From an uncultured Alcaligenaceae bacterium (GTDB lineage: Bacteria > Pseudomonadota > Gammaproteobacteria > Burkholderiales > Burkholderiaceae_B), in contig CALKIR010000060.1 of the NCBI GenBank assembly GCA_937995985.1, positions 100,350 through 164,349 on the forward strand: a DNA stretch of 64,000 nucleotides, in the 5' to 3' direction. Within the stretch, counting starts at the first letter, position 1. The number at the start of each line of letters is the position of its first letter. The notes below the pieces were generated by a model. That model made no database searches. It was given only the letters and a program-made list of their open reading frames with translations, and had not been told where the DNA came from. The position numbers and the translations under genes are program-made. Of this stretch, positions 1 through 8,649 are shown in pieces.

Positions 1-657
1 CAAGTAGCAGGGCATTTGTAAAGTCAACTTCCAGCCATCTCGCTCATCGCGCTGGGCAGCCTGTCGCGCAGCATCTTTAACATCAGCAGGGATGCCTGCT
101 AGTTTTGATTCATCAGTAAGATACAAAGCCCAATGATCTGTGCTATCCAAAACATTTTCTGCGAATTGCTGTGAGGTAGTAGCTTGTAGCTCTTGGTTTT
201 TTGCAAACAGGCTGCGATCGGCCTCGCTGAGCTCAGCTCCCCCTAAGACAAATCCTTGTAGCGCCAGTTCTAAGGCCCGTTTTTGTGCAGCAGTGAGCTG
301 CTGCTCTGAGTGCTGGGATAGGGCTTTGTATTGTGCGTAGAGGGCTTGATGTTGCCCCATCCAAGTGGAGAACGCGCTGATTTTAGGCAAGCAAGCATTG
401 ACTGCCTCACGCAACTCAGGTGTATTGACTACAGCGTTCAGGTGTCTGCTGATGGCCCATGCACGCCAAAGCTGTTCTGTGGCATCATGCAAGGCTTCAA
501 CCAAGTTATTCCAAGAGGGCTGCTTTTGTTTCACAATGCGCTCAATGTCTTGGCGAGCCTGAGCCAAATAGGTATCAATGGCTGGTTCTATATGCTCTGG
601 GCGTATTGCTTGATAATCAATGAATTGATCAATAGGGGCTAGCAAAGGATTAGTCAT
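1..657 (-). CDS. prlC: Oligopeptidase A-like M3 metallopeptidase (N-terminal part; C-terminus outside the window)
   Basis: An open frame runs from an ATG at 657 (minus strand) to base 1 without a stop, giving the first 219 residues. The start reads MTNPLLAPIDQF, followed by IRPEHIEPAI, a typical opening of the M3 family (oligopeptidase A / PrlC), which degrades short peptides in the cytoplasm. The zinc motif HExxH would lie in the missing C-terminal half, so the catalytic site cannot be checked. The gene begins 31 bases after the folD stop on the same strand and is probably the last gene of the kinase-regulator-folD unit. The ribosome-binding site is weak. The family call is fairly firm; the exact orthology is inferred. 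Confidence 0.8.
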   Translation of the reverse strand, partial: MTNPLLAPIDQFIDYQAIRPEHIEPAIDTYLAQARQDIERIVKQKQPSWNNLVEALHDATEQLWRAWAISRHLNAVVNTPELREAVNACLPKISAFSTWMGQHQALYAQYKALSQHSEQQLTAAQKRALELALQGFVLGGAELSEADRSLFAKNQELQATTSQQFAENVLDSTDHWALYLTDESKLAGIPADVKDAARQAAQRDERDGWKLTLQMPCYL

Positions 658-688
658 ACGGCGAGTCGTTCTCTTAAGTAAAATCTGA

Positions 689-1567
689 TTATGAGTGTTG
701 GGAAGCCTGGCGGATTTGATTTTGTGCCGCCTCCAGGGTATTGACCAAAAGCATGGCAATGGTCATGGGTCCTACCCCTCCAGGCACTGGGGTGAGGGCG
801 CTCGCAACTTGAGCACACTCATCATAATGCACATCTCCTACCAAGCGCCCATCGTCTAGGCGATTGATGCCGACATCAATAACAACAGCACCAGGCTTAA
901 TCATATCGCCACGGATCATTTCGGGACGACCTACTGCAGCCACAAGAATATCAGCACGCCGAGTATGCGCGGCTAAGTCACGGGTTTTAGAGTTACAGAT
1001 AGTGACTGTGGCTCCGGCTGCCTGTAGGAGTAGGGCAATGGGCTTGCCAACAATATTGCTGGCTCCTACGACAACCGCTTCAGCACCCCAAGGGGAGATG
1101 CGCTCGCTTTCTAGCATACGCATGATGCCATAGGGCGTGCAGGGTTTAATTTTTGGGTTGCCGGTCAATAGATGGCCTGCATTAATTACATGAAAGCCAT
1201 CTACATCTTTGTCTGCGCTGATGGCTGCAATGACGGCATTTTCATCAAGATGGTCGGGCAAGGGGAGCTGCACCAAAATGCCATGAATATCCCGATCATT
1301 ATTTAATTCATGAATTTGATTAAGCAGCTCCTCTTGGCGAATAGTGGCATCGAGTCGAATGACCCGTGAGTGCATTCCTGCTTTTTCACATGCGATGGCT
1401 TTGTTGCGGACATAGACGTGAGAAGCAGGATCGTCGCCGACGATCACAACGGCCAAACCAGGGGTAATATTTTTTTCTTTGAGCTCTTGAACTTTTTGAG
1501 CAACTTCACTGCGGACCTGTTCGGCCAGCGCGCGGCCGTCTATGCGACGGGCACTGTGTTCATTCAT
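689..1567 (-). CDS. folD: Bifunctional methylene-tetrahydrofolate dehydrogenase / methenyl-THF cyclohydrolase
   Basis: FolD interconverts 5,10-methylene-THF and 10-formyl-THF with NADP in one-carbon metabolism. The 292-residue protein has the usual length. Visible family marks are Y52-x3-K56 (the catalytic Tyr/Lys region), QLPLP at about 100-104, the PCTPYGI loop and the NADP-binding GASNIVGKP. Its ATG overlaps the stop of the upstream response regulator by four bases (1564-1567), so the two are very likely translationally coupled. That is an unusual partner for a folate enzyme. An M3 peptidase gene follows 31 bases downstream. Confidence 0.95.
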   Translation of the reverse strand: MNEHSARRIDGRALAEQVRSEVAQKVQELKEKNITPGLAVVIVGDDPASHVYVRNKAIACEKAGMHSRVIRLDATIRQEELLNQIHELNNDRDIHGILVQLPLPDHLDENAVIAAISADKDVDGFHVINAGHLLTGNPKIKPCTPYGIMRMLESERISPWGAEAVVVGASNIVGKPIALLLQAAGATVTICNSKTRDLAAHTRRADILVAAVGRPEMIRGDMIKPGAVVIDVGINRLDDGRLVGDVHYDECAQVASALTPVPGGVGPMTIAMLLVNTLEAAQNQIRQASQHS

Positions 1568-2193
1568 AATGATTCCTCTCCAATCGGGGCAAGTGCTATT
1601 TTCATTAAATCAGCCACCGTGGTGACCTCTAGTTTTTCCATGATGTTAGCGCGATGCGCTTCAACAGTTTTGATGCTGATGTCTAAGTCACCAGCAATTT
1701 GTTTGTTTAGACGGCCAGCGACAATGCGCTCAAGCACCTGTTGCTCACGTGCTGTAAGACGCGCAAGAATTTCTTCGTGCTGACGTCGTTCTTGTTCTTT
1801 TTTGTGCTGCTCGATAGCAATGTCAATCATCCTGGCCACAATTGTACGCAACTCAGCTTCATTAAATGGCTTTTCTAAAAAGTCTATGGCTCCTTTTTTC
1901 ATGGTACTAACGGCCATTGGGACGTCTCCGTGGCCCGTAATAAATACCATAGGAATATTGGCATCACGCTCAATAAGTGCCTCTTGGAGCTCTAAACCGC
2001 TCATGCCTGGCATACGCACATCAACGATGAGGACACACAGTTGATTCTCGTCGTAACTGTTTAAAAAAGCCTCGGCTGAGGCATAACATTTAACTTGGTA
2101 ACCGTTAGCCTCAAGTAACCAGCGCAAAGAGTCACGAACGGCCTCATCATCGTCAACGATAAAGATGGTGCACTGGTTGTGGTTACTACTCAT
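1564..2193 (-). CDS. FixJ-family response regulator (receiver + LuxR-type HTH)
   Basis: This 209-residue protein has a CheY-like receiver (about 8-120) with the acidic pair D14/D15, phospho-acceptor D58 in IVDVRMPG, and the conserved T/K region ending KPFNEAE. A short linker leads to a LuxR/FixJ-type helix-turn-helix at about 140-205 (LTAREQQVLERI, then NKQIAGDLDIS and KTVEAHR). It should be a transcription factor activated by phosphorylation from the kinase encoded just upstream, whose stop overlaps this start by four bases. FixJ-type regulators often control respiratory or dicarboxylate genes. The target here is unknown, although the adjacent divergent pyruvate dehydrogenase operon is an obvious candidate. 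Confidence 0.9.
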   Translation of the reverse strand: MSSNHNQCTIFIVDDDEAVRDSLRWLLEANGYQVKCYASAEAFLNSYDENQLCVLIVDVRMPGMSGLELQEALIERDANIPMVFITGHGDVPMAVSTMKKGAIDFLEKPFNEAELRTIVARMIDIAIEQHKKEQERRQHEEILARLTAREQQVLERIVAGRLNKQIAGDLDISIKTVEAHRANIMEKLEVTTVADLMKIALAPIGEESL

Positions 2194-3974
2194 GCTTGTA
2201 TCTCCTTGGAAGTTTGCGTAACAACTTGGGCATCGGCCTCATCTTGGAGATGAGAGTCTTCGGGCTGCGCTCCGGGCAACGTAAAGCGGAATATAGTGCC
2301 TCCTTGCGGATTGGGGGTCGCCCAGAGACGCCCATGATGCGATTCAATTATGGTACGACAAATATTTAGCCCCATCCCTAGTCCTTCGGATTTGGTGCTA
2401 TAGAATGGCTCAAAAAGTCGTTCGGGGTCTTTGAGCCCACAGCCTCTATCAATGACCGCAACCTCTATATGCTGATTAAAGCGAGATACCTCTACATGCA
2501 AGGTGTGATAATCACTTTTTTCCATTGCCTCAATAGCGTTTTTAAGTAAATTTAGCAATACTTGCTCAATGAGTATCGGATCAGCCAGCACATAGGGAGG
2601 CTCTTTGGGCAAATGGGTTTGAATGGCCACCTGCCGTTTACGGGCATCGATATCGGCAAATCCTACTGCATTATCTAATATATCTAATAAGCTGACAATT
2701 TGCCGCTTTGGTTCGCTACGCTTAACGAATTCACGAATGCGACGAATAATTTTACCGGCTCGTTCGGCTTGTTGGGCTGTTTTTTCTAACGCTTCTATTA
2801 ATTGGGCGGGGCTGGCCTGCTCTGAGCGCACCATTGCTACAGCAGCCATACAGTAGTTGCTGATTGCCGTTAAAGGTTGATTGAGCTCATGAGCAAGAGA
2901 GGAGGCCATTTCCCCCATCGTAGTTAAACGGCTGGTTAATTGTGCTTTTTCTTGTTGAATGCGCGATTCTTCTTCGTGTTCGCGTCGTTGGGTGATATCG
3001 CGAGCAACTTGTAAGCGCACTTTGGTGCCATCTGTCCAAGTTAAGAAGCGGTGCTGCACTTCAAACCAGCGCTCAGCGGACAGAGAGTAGATTTCTAATG
3101 TTTGGTCGGCAAAGCGATTCAAGCGGTTGCCCATTAACTCAGCATGTCCAACAGTTTGGGCGCCAAAATAGCGCCTGTAGGTACGGTTCGCAAATAATAG
3201 CTCTAACCCACCAGGACTATCTGCAACAACAGAAATGGCATCATCTAAGCCCTCTAAAACAGTCATAAAGCGCTCATGGGCCGCTGTTAAAGCTTCACGA
3301 ATGCGTTTGGGCTCGGTGATATCGGTCATCGAGGTCATCCAACCTATTTGTTTGCCGCTTGGGTCGCGTAGGGGGGAAACATACATTCGCGCAGTAAAGC
3401 GTGAGCCATCTCGTCTTTGTGCTTCCACCTCAAGGCCGCTACTGGGGGTGCGGCCCGAAAGCAAAATATCTAAAGTTTCCTGATGGTGTTCAAAGCGGTT
3501 AGGGATCCAATAGGGGAAAGGGGCGGTGCGGCCAATGAGATCCGCTTCATTCCATCCTATCATGCGACAAAAGGCAGGATTTACGTAGGCAATCCGCCCA
3601 TCCATATCAAATACACGCATCCCCGTAGACATAGAGTTTTCCATTGCACGCCTAAAACTGGTTTCAGCAATAAGAGCGGCCTCTGCTCGGGTTCTAAAGC
3701 GTGTGTAATTCCATAGTGCTAAAAGGCTTAGCACAATGAGAAAAGATAAAGCGATAACAACCCAGAAGAGGCGTTGCTGGCGCATTTCTTGGTCGATAGT
3801 AATAAACATAACACTATCGCTTTGTAATTGTTGCAGCCAGAAAAAAACCCCCATTACGCATAAATAGAGAAAGAGCACAATAACTGGCGTTAGCCAATAA
3901 AAGCTCCGGCGGCTTTGGCGTGCTTGATCATAAAACGTAGTTGGGATCAGTGTTTGTTTGGATTGATTGGACAT
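2190..3974 (-). CDS. Membrane-anchored PAS-domain sensor histidine kinase (FixL/DctB-like)
   Basis: The protein has 594 residues. Two hydrophobic segments (about 29-49 and 70-88) enclose a short periplasmic stretch. They are followed by a PAS/PAC unit (about 105-225, ending in MTSMTDITEPKR), a second PAS-like region (about 232-330), a HisKA dimerisation helix with phospho-acceptor H362 in AHELNQPL, and a HATPase domain with N479 (LLKNAIEAM), G1 DRGCGL (509-514) and G2 GLGMGL (531-536). The kinase core is of the FixL/DctB type. The ligand is unknown: I cannot show a haem histidine in either PAS domain. It overlaps the response regulator by four bases and is divergent from aceE across 276 bases. 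Confidence 0.9.
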   Translation of the reverse strand: MSNQSKQTLIPTTFYDQARQSRRSFYWLTPVIVLFLYLCVMGVFFWLQQLQSDSVMFITIDQEMRQQRLFWVVIALSFLIVLSLLALWNYTRFRTRAEAALIAETSFRRAMENSMSTGMRVFDMDGRIAYVNPAFCRMIGWNEADLIGRTAPFPYWIPNRFEHHQETLDILLSGRTPSSGLEVEAQRRDGSRFTARMYVSPLRDPSGKQIGWMTSMTDITEPKRIREALTAAHERFMTVLEGLDDAISVVADSPGGLELLFANRTYRRYFGAQTVGHAELMGNRLNRFADQTLEIYSLSAERWFEVQHRFLTWTDGTKVRLQVARDITQRREHEEESRIQQEKAQLTSRLTTMGEMASSLAHELNQPLTAISNYCMAAVAMVRSEQASPAQLIEALEKTAQQAERAGKIIRRIREFVKRSEPKRQIVSLLDILDNAVGFADIDARKRQVAIQTHLPKEPPYVLADPILIEQVLLNLLKNAIEAMEKSDYHTLHVEVSRFNQHIEVAVIDRGCGLKDPERLFEPFYSTKSEGLGMGLNICRTIIESHHGRLWATPNPQGGTIFRFTLPGAQPEDSHLQDEADAQVVTQTSKEIQA

Positions 3975-4059
3975 ATGCGTTGTCTGTAATACGTTTGCCC
4001 ATATTGTAAGCGACTATTGTGAAGTTGTAAGTGAGATTATAAAGAGAAATGGAGGTAAA

Positions 4060-4116
4060 ATGCCCTGTTTTTTTCATATTATGGGAAATGGCGCCATAAA
4101 GTGGAATTTAGCTTGA
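4060..4116 (+). CDS. Possible 18-codon leader peptide upstream of aceE
   Basis: A short frame of 18 codons plus stop (peptide begins MPCFFHIMG) follows a near-perfect Shine-Dalgarno GGAGG at 4051-4055, spaced four bases from its ATG. It sits in the 276-base spacer between the sensor kinase and aceE. A good ribosome-binding site in front of such a short frame suggests a leader peptide for the pyruvate dehydrogenase mRNA. There is no run of one amino acid that would explain attenuation. It may be fortuitous. The same spacer holds a 10-bp palindrome (ATGGCGCCAT at 4088-4097) and two copies of CCCTGTTTTT. Confidence 0.25.
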   Translation: MPCFFHIMGNGAIKWNLA

Positions 4117-4250
4117 GTCACCCGTACTTCTTCCCTAAAATAGAACGTGGGTAAAAACATATGACATCCAAAAACAACTTCCCTGTTTTTCTTTGGTAGC
4201 CCACAAGGCAAACGCCTGAGAAAACTGATACCAACCTATGGAGACGCCTT

Positions 4251-6953
4251 ATGTCCTCTATTCAACACACACCCATTGACATACACGCGGAAGATATTGA
4301 CGAGCTCGAAACCCAAGAGTGGCTAGAGGCTCTGTCTGCTGTACTTGACCGCGAGGGACCAGAGCGTGCTCATTATTTAATCGAGCGTCTCACCGATTTA
4401 GCGCGTCGTTCTGGGTCACGCATTCCCTTTTCACCGCACACGGCTTATTTAAATACCATTCCAGTTGGTCTTGAGCCTGAATACCCAGGGGATCCCGTAC
4501 TCGAAGAGCGTATTCGTTCTTATATTCGTTGGAATGCTATGGCGATGGTTGTCAAGGCAAACCAACACTCGCCCTCAGATGGTGGTGGCTTGGGCGGCCA
4601 TATTGCTTCCTTTGCTTCCTTAGCCACGATGATTGAGTGTGGGCAAAACCACTTTTGGAAGGCTGATGACGGCCACGGTGGTGATCTGATTTATTTCCAG
4701 GGGCATACTTCTCCAGGAATGTACGCCCGCGCCTTTCTTGAAGGGCGGCTGACTGAGGAGCAGCTTGATAATTTCCGCCAAGAGGTTGATGGCAAAGGGA
4801 TACCTTCCTATCCGCACCCAAAACTGATGCCTGAGTTTTGGCAGTTTCCTACTGTTTCTATGGGGCTTGGCCCTTTAATGGGGATCTATCAGGCTCGTTT
4901 CCTCAAGTATTTACAAGCACGTGGCCTTGCTAATACCGAAGGCCGCAAGGTTTGGGTATTTTTGGGCGATGGCGAGATGGACGAGCCCGAATCTTTAGGT
5001 GCCATTGGTTTGGCTGCTCGCGAGCAACTGGATAATTTGATTTTTGTTGTGAACTGCAATCTCCAGCGTCTGGATGGTCCGGTGCGGGGGAATGGAAAAA
5101 TCATACAAGAGCTTGAGGGCGTTTTCCGCGGTGGCGGCTGGAATGTAATTAAACTGATTTGGGGAGGCTATTGGGATCCGCTCTTGATGCGGGACAAAGA
5201 AGGTATTTTGCGTCAAATCATGGAGGAAACCATCGATGGTGAATATCAGGCATATAAAGCCAATGATGGGGCCTATGTACGCAAGCATTTCTTTGGTAAG
5301 CATCCCAAGTTGCTTGAAATGGTCAGCCGCATGAGTGATGAAGATATTTGGCGTCTGAACCGCGGTGGGCATGATCCCTACAAGGTATACGCTGCTTTTG
5401 ATTCAGCCGTAAAACATAAGGGACAGCCTACAGTCATTTTGGCCAAGACCATCAAAGGCTATGGGATGGGTCATGTTGGGCAGGCAAAAAACCCAACGCA
5501 CCAACAAAAAAACCTAGATATCGATTCTATACGAGAGTTTCGCGATCGGTTCAACATTCCTATTCCTGATGATCGTCTAGAGGAAATTCCTTACTTTAAG
5601 CCTGCTGCAGACTCACCCGAGATGGAGTACATGCTTGAGCGTCGTCGCCAGCTCAAAGGCTTTTTGCCCAAGCGTCGTGTCAAGGCAGATGAGTCTTTGC
5701 CGGTACCTCCTTTATCAGCATTCCAAGCAGTGCTTGACCCCACAGCAGAGGGACGCGAAATTTCAACCACGCAAGCCTTTGTTCGCGTGCTAAATCAAAT
5801 TTTACGTGACAAGACCCTCGGCCCACGTGTAGTGCCCATTCTGGCTGATGAGGCGCGTACCTTTGGAATGGAGGGCTTATTTAGACAAATAGGTATTTAT
5901 TCGCCCGTCGGGCAAAAATACACTCCTGTCGATAAGGGACAGGTGATGTATTATCGTGAGGACAAAAAAGGTCAGCTCCTCCAAGAGGGAATCAATGAAT
6001 TAGGAGCTTTTAGCTCCTGGATTGCTGCGGCGACTTCATACTCCAGCAACAATCTCATTATGATTCCATTCTTTATTTATTACTCCATGTTTGGTTTTCA
6101 GCGCTTTGGCGATTTGGCTTGGGCTGCTGGAGACATGCAGGCGCGCGGTTTTGTGCTGGGAGGGACAGCAGGGCGTACCACGCTTAATGGAGAAGGTTTG
6201 CAGCATGAGGATGGCCATAGCCATATTCAGGCCTCAGTTATCCCTAATTGCATCAGTTATGATCCTACTTTTGCACATGAGGTTGCGGTAATTATCCGTG
6301 ACGGCTTGCGTCGCATGATGCATGAGCAAGAGGATGTGTTCTTTTATATTACGCTCATGAATGAAAACTACGCCCATCCTGGTCTCAAAGAGGGCGATGA
6401 GGCGGGCATCCTCAAAGGAATGTACCACTTCAAGAGTGTTGAGGCAGGTGAGCATCGAGTACAGTTATTAGGCTCAGGCACTATTTTGCGAGAGGTAATT
6501 GCTGCACAGCAACTGTTGGCTCAAGACTGGAACATTAGTTCTGATGTTTGGAGTTGTACCAGCTTTACCGAGTTACGTCGGGATGGCTTAGACTGTGAGC
6601 GTGAGGCTTTATTAAATCCTGAAAAACCCGCTCCTAAACCCTATGTCACCCAGATGCTTGAACAGACAACTGGGCCTATCGTGGCTTCTACTGACTACAT
6701 CAAGGCTTTTGCCGATCAAATCCGGGCCTTTATTCCCAAGGGGCGCACGTATAAGGTGTTAGGTACAGACGGGTACGGGCGTTCTGATTATCGAGCAAAG
6801 CTGCGGTACCATTTTGAGGTTGATCGCCACTTTGTTGTATTGAGTGCGCTGAAGGCCCTCGCTGACGAGGGGGCTATCCCTGCAACAAAGGTAACCGAGG
6901 CCATTCATAAGTACGGCATCGACGTCAACAAGCCAAACCCCCATCACGCATAA
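4251..6953 (+). CDS. aceE: Pyruvate dehydrogenase E1 component (homodimeric type)
   Basis: E1 decarboxylates pyruvate on thiamine diphosphate and reductively acetylates the lipoyl groups of E2. The 900-residue protein is full length for the homodimeric E1 family. The thiamine diphosphate/Mg motif is clear: GDGEMDEPES at 239-248, then NCNLQ at 268-272. The substrate-contact stretch HGGDLIYFQGH lies at about 142-152. The start is supported by GGAG at 4239-4242, eight bases before the ATG. It is the first gene of aceE-aceF-lpdA (11-base gaps), divergent from the FixL/FixJ-like system. I searched the upstream region for an E. coli-type PdhR box and saw none. Confidence 0.97.
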   Translation: MSSIQHTPIDIHAEDIDELETQEWLEALSAVLDREGPERAHYLIERLTDLARRSGSRIPFSPHTAYLNTIPVGLEPEYPGDPVLEERIRSYIRWNAMAMVVKANQHSPSDGGGLGGHIASFASLATMIECGQNHFWKADDGHGGDLIYFQGHTSPGMYARAFLEGRLTEEQLDNFRQEVDGKGIPSYPHPKLMPEFWQFPTVSMGLGPLMGIYQARFLKYLQARGLANTEGRKVWVFLGDGEMDEPESLGAIGLAAREQLDNLIFVVNCNLQRLDGPVRGNGKIIQELEGVFRGGGWNVIKLIWGGYWDPLLMRDKEGILRQIMEETIDGEYQAYKANDGAYVRKHFFGKHPKLLEMVSRMSDEDIWRLNRGGHDPYKVYAAFDSAVKHKGQPTVILAKTIKGYGMGHVGQAKNPTHQQKNLDIDSIREFRDRFNIPIPDDRLEEIPYFKPAADSPEMEYMLERRRQLKGFLPKRRVKADESLPVPPLSAFQAVLDPTAEGREISTTQAFVRVLNQILRDKTLGPRVVPILADEARTFGMEGLFRQIGIYSPVGQKYTPVDKGQVMYYREDKKGQLLQEGINELGAFSSWIAAATSYSSNNLIMIPFFIYYSMFGFQRFGDLAWAAGDMQARGFVLGGTAGRTTLNGEGLQHEDGHSHIQASVIPNCISYDPTFAHEVAVIIRDGLRRMMHEQEDVFFYITLMNENYAHPGLKEGDEAGILKGMYHFKSVEAGEHRVQLLGSGTILREVIAAQQLLAQDWNISSDVWSCTSFTELRRDGLDCEREALLNPEKPAPKPYVTQMLEQTTGPIVASTDYIKAFADQIRAFIPKGRTYKVLGTDGYGRSDYRAKLRYHFEVDRHFVVLSALKALADEGAIPATKVTEAIHKYGIDVNKPNPHHA

Positions 6954-6964
6954 AGGAGAACGTC

Positions 6965-8638
6965 ATGAGTCGTTTAGTTGAGGTGCTTATTCCCGATATC
7001 GGTGATGAGGGCGAGGTAGATGTTATTGAAGTTTTGGTCAATGAGGGTGATAGAGTTGAGGTTGAGCAAAGCTTGATCACTCTCGAGTCAGACAAGGCTT
7101 CCATGGAGGTTCCTTCCTCACATGCAGGGGTAGTGAAAAAAATGCATGTCAAAGTAGGGGACAAAGTGCGCGAAGGAACGGTCATATTAGAGTTAGAAGA
7201 AACTCAGGAGGAGGCTGAGTCGGTTATGGATCAAAGCAGTAGCGACGAGGGGGGGGCTCAGCCTGTGTCCCCTGCAGGCGCTACCGAGCCTGCTGAGCGG
7301 ACAGAGACCATCGTTGTTGTGCCTGATATTGGCGATGATGATGAGGTTGATGTCATCGAGGTATTGGTCAGCCCGGGCGATCAGATTGAGGTAGAGCAGA
7401 GTTTAATTACCCTTGAGTCTGATAAAGCCTCCATGGAGGTGCCCTCCTCTCATGCTGGGATAGTTAAAGAACTGCGCGTCAAAGTGGGCGATAAGGTCAG
7501 CGAAGGAAGTCCTATTTTGGTTTTAGAAACAGCCCAAGAGGACTCCTTTGCTCAGGCAGCAACCGCTGAGCCAAGCACGACGGTGCGCAGCGCTGCCCCT
7601 GCCTCAAGTATCCCCTTAGAGAGTAAAACTGTACGCTCCGAATCTGGCAAGATGGCCTCACTGCCGCCGCCTCGGGTCTCACCTACAGAGGCATTTGCAC
7701 TGGCTGATCTTCCGGCAACGAGCCTGCCGCATGCTTCGCCTTCAGTGCGGGCTTTTGCTCGCGAACTGGGGGTTGATCTACAGCTTGTGGAAGGCTCAGG
7801 GCGCAAAGGGCGTATCACCGCTGAGGATGTGAAACAGTTTGTTAAGGCTCGATTAGCTGAGCCCAGTAGGGCCGCTGCACCTGCGGCGGGGACTCAGCTC
7901 GGTGGGCTTGAGCTGCTGCCATGGCCTAAGGTGGATTTTGAGCGATTTGGCGAAATAGAAACACAGCCTTTATCGCGTATTAAAAAAATCTCAGGAGCGA
8001 ATTTACATCGCAACTGGGTCATGATTCCGCATGTGACCAATAACGAGGTGGCAGATATTACCGAGTTAGAGGCATTGCGTAAACAATTAAATAACGAATA
8101 TAAAAAAGAGGGGATTCGCGTGACCATGTTGGCCTTTATTATCAAGGCTTGTGTGGCAGCGTTAAAAAAATACCCCGAATTTAACAGCTCTTTAGAGGGC
8201 GATAATTTAATACTTAAAAAGTACTACCATATCGGCTTTGCTGCAGATACCCCACATGGGTTGGTGGTACCGGTATTAAAGGATGCCGACAAAAAAGGAG
8301 TGCTGGAGATTGCTCAAGAGATGAGTGAGCTTGCCGCACAGGCTCGCGAGGGTAAATTGAGTGCCGCACAAATGCAAGGAGGGTGCTTTACCATTTCTTC
8401 ATTGGGGGGCATCGGTGGCACTGATTTTACGCCTATTATCAATGCGCCTGAGGTGGCAATACTGGGCGTGTCTCGAGCGAGCATGCAGCCTGTATGGACG
8501 GGCGATGAGTTTGTGCCGCGTTTAATGCTGCCTTTGTCCTTATCGTATGATCACCGAGTTATTGATGGGGCCGCTGCAGCACGGTTTAATGCGTATTTGG
8601 CAGAGCTGCTGGCAGACTTCCGCCGCATTGTTCTATAA
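6965..8638 (+). CDS. aceF: Pyruvate dehydrogenase E2, dihydrolipoamide acetyltransferase with two lipoyl domains
   Basis: E2 forms the core of the pyruvate dehydrogenase complex and transfers acetyl groups from lipoate to CoA. The order is: lipoyl domain 1 (about 3-78, lipoyl lysine K44 in ESDKASME), an acidic Ser/Gly linker, lipoyl domain 2 (about 113-188, K154 in the same motif), a long Ala/Pro/Ser linker, the peripheral subunit-binding domain (about 257-293, ending RITAEDVKQF), and the acyltransferase domain ending in DHRVIDG, with the catalytic His near 530. The two lipoyl domains are almost identical and offset by 110 residues, which points to an internal duplication kept similar at DNA level. 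Confidence 0.97.
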   Translation: MSRLVEVLIPDIGDEGEVDVIEVLVNEGDRVEVEQSLITLESDKASMEVPSSHAGVVKKMHVKVGDKVREGTVILELEETQEEAESVMDQSSSDEGGAQPVSPAGATEPAERTETIVVVPDIGDDDEVDVIEVLVSPGDQIEVEQSLITLESDKASMEVPSSHAGIVKELRVKVGDKVSEGSPILVLETAQEDSFAQAATAEPSTTVRSAAPASSIPLESKTVRSESGKMASLPPPRVSPTEAFALADLPATSLPHASPSVRAFARELGVDLQLVEGSGRKGRITAEDVKQFVKARLAEPSRAAAPAAGTQLGGLELLPWPKVDFERFGEIETQPLSRIKKISGANLHRNWVMIPHVTNNEVADITELEALRKQLNNEYKKEGIRVTMLAFIIKACVAALKKYPEFNSSLEGDNLILKKYYHIGFAADTPHGLVVPVLKDADKKGVLEIAQEMSELAAQAREGKLSAAQMQGGCFTISSLGGIGGTDFTPIINAPEVAILGVSRASMQPVWTGDEFVPRLMLPLSLSYDHRVIDGAAAARFNAYLAELLADFRRIVL

Positions 8639-8649
8639 AGGGGACGCTT

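Noticed and set aside
4161..4199. Second very short frame (12 codons) before aceE
   Set aside because: No convincing ribosome-binding site; a frame of this length is expected by chance.
3975..4250. E. coli-type PdhR operator before aceE
   Set aside because: No sequence resembling AATTGGT, three bases, ACCAATT is present in the spacer.
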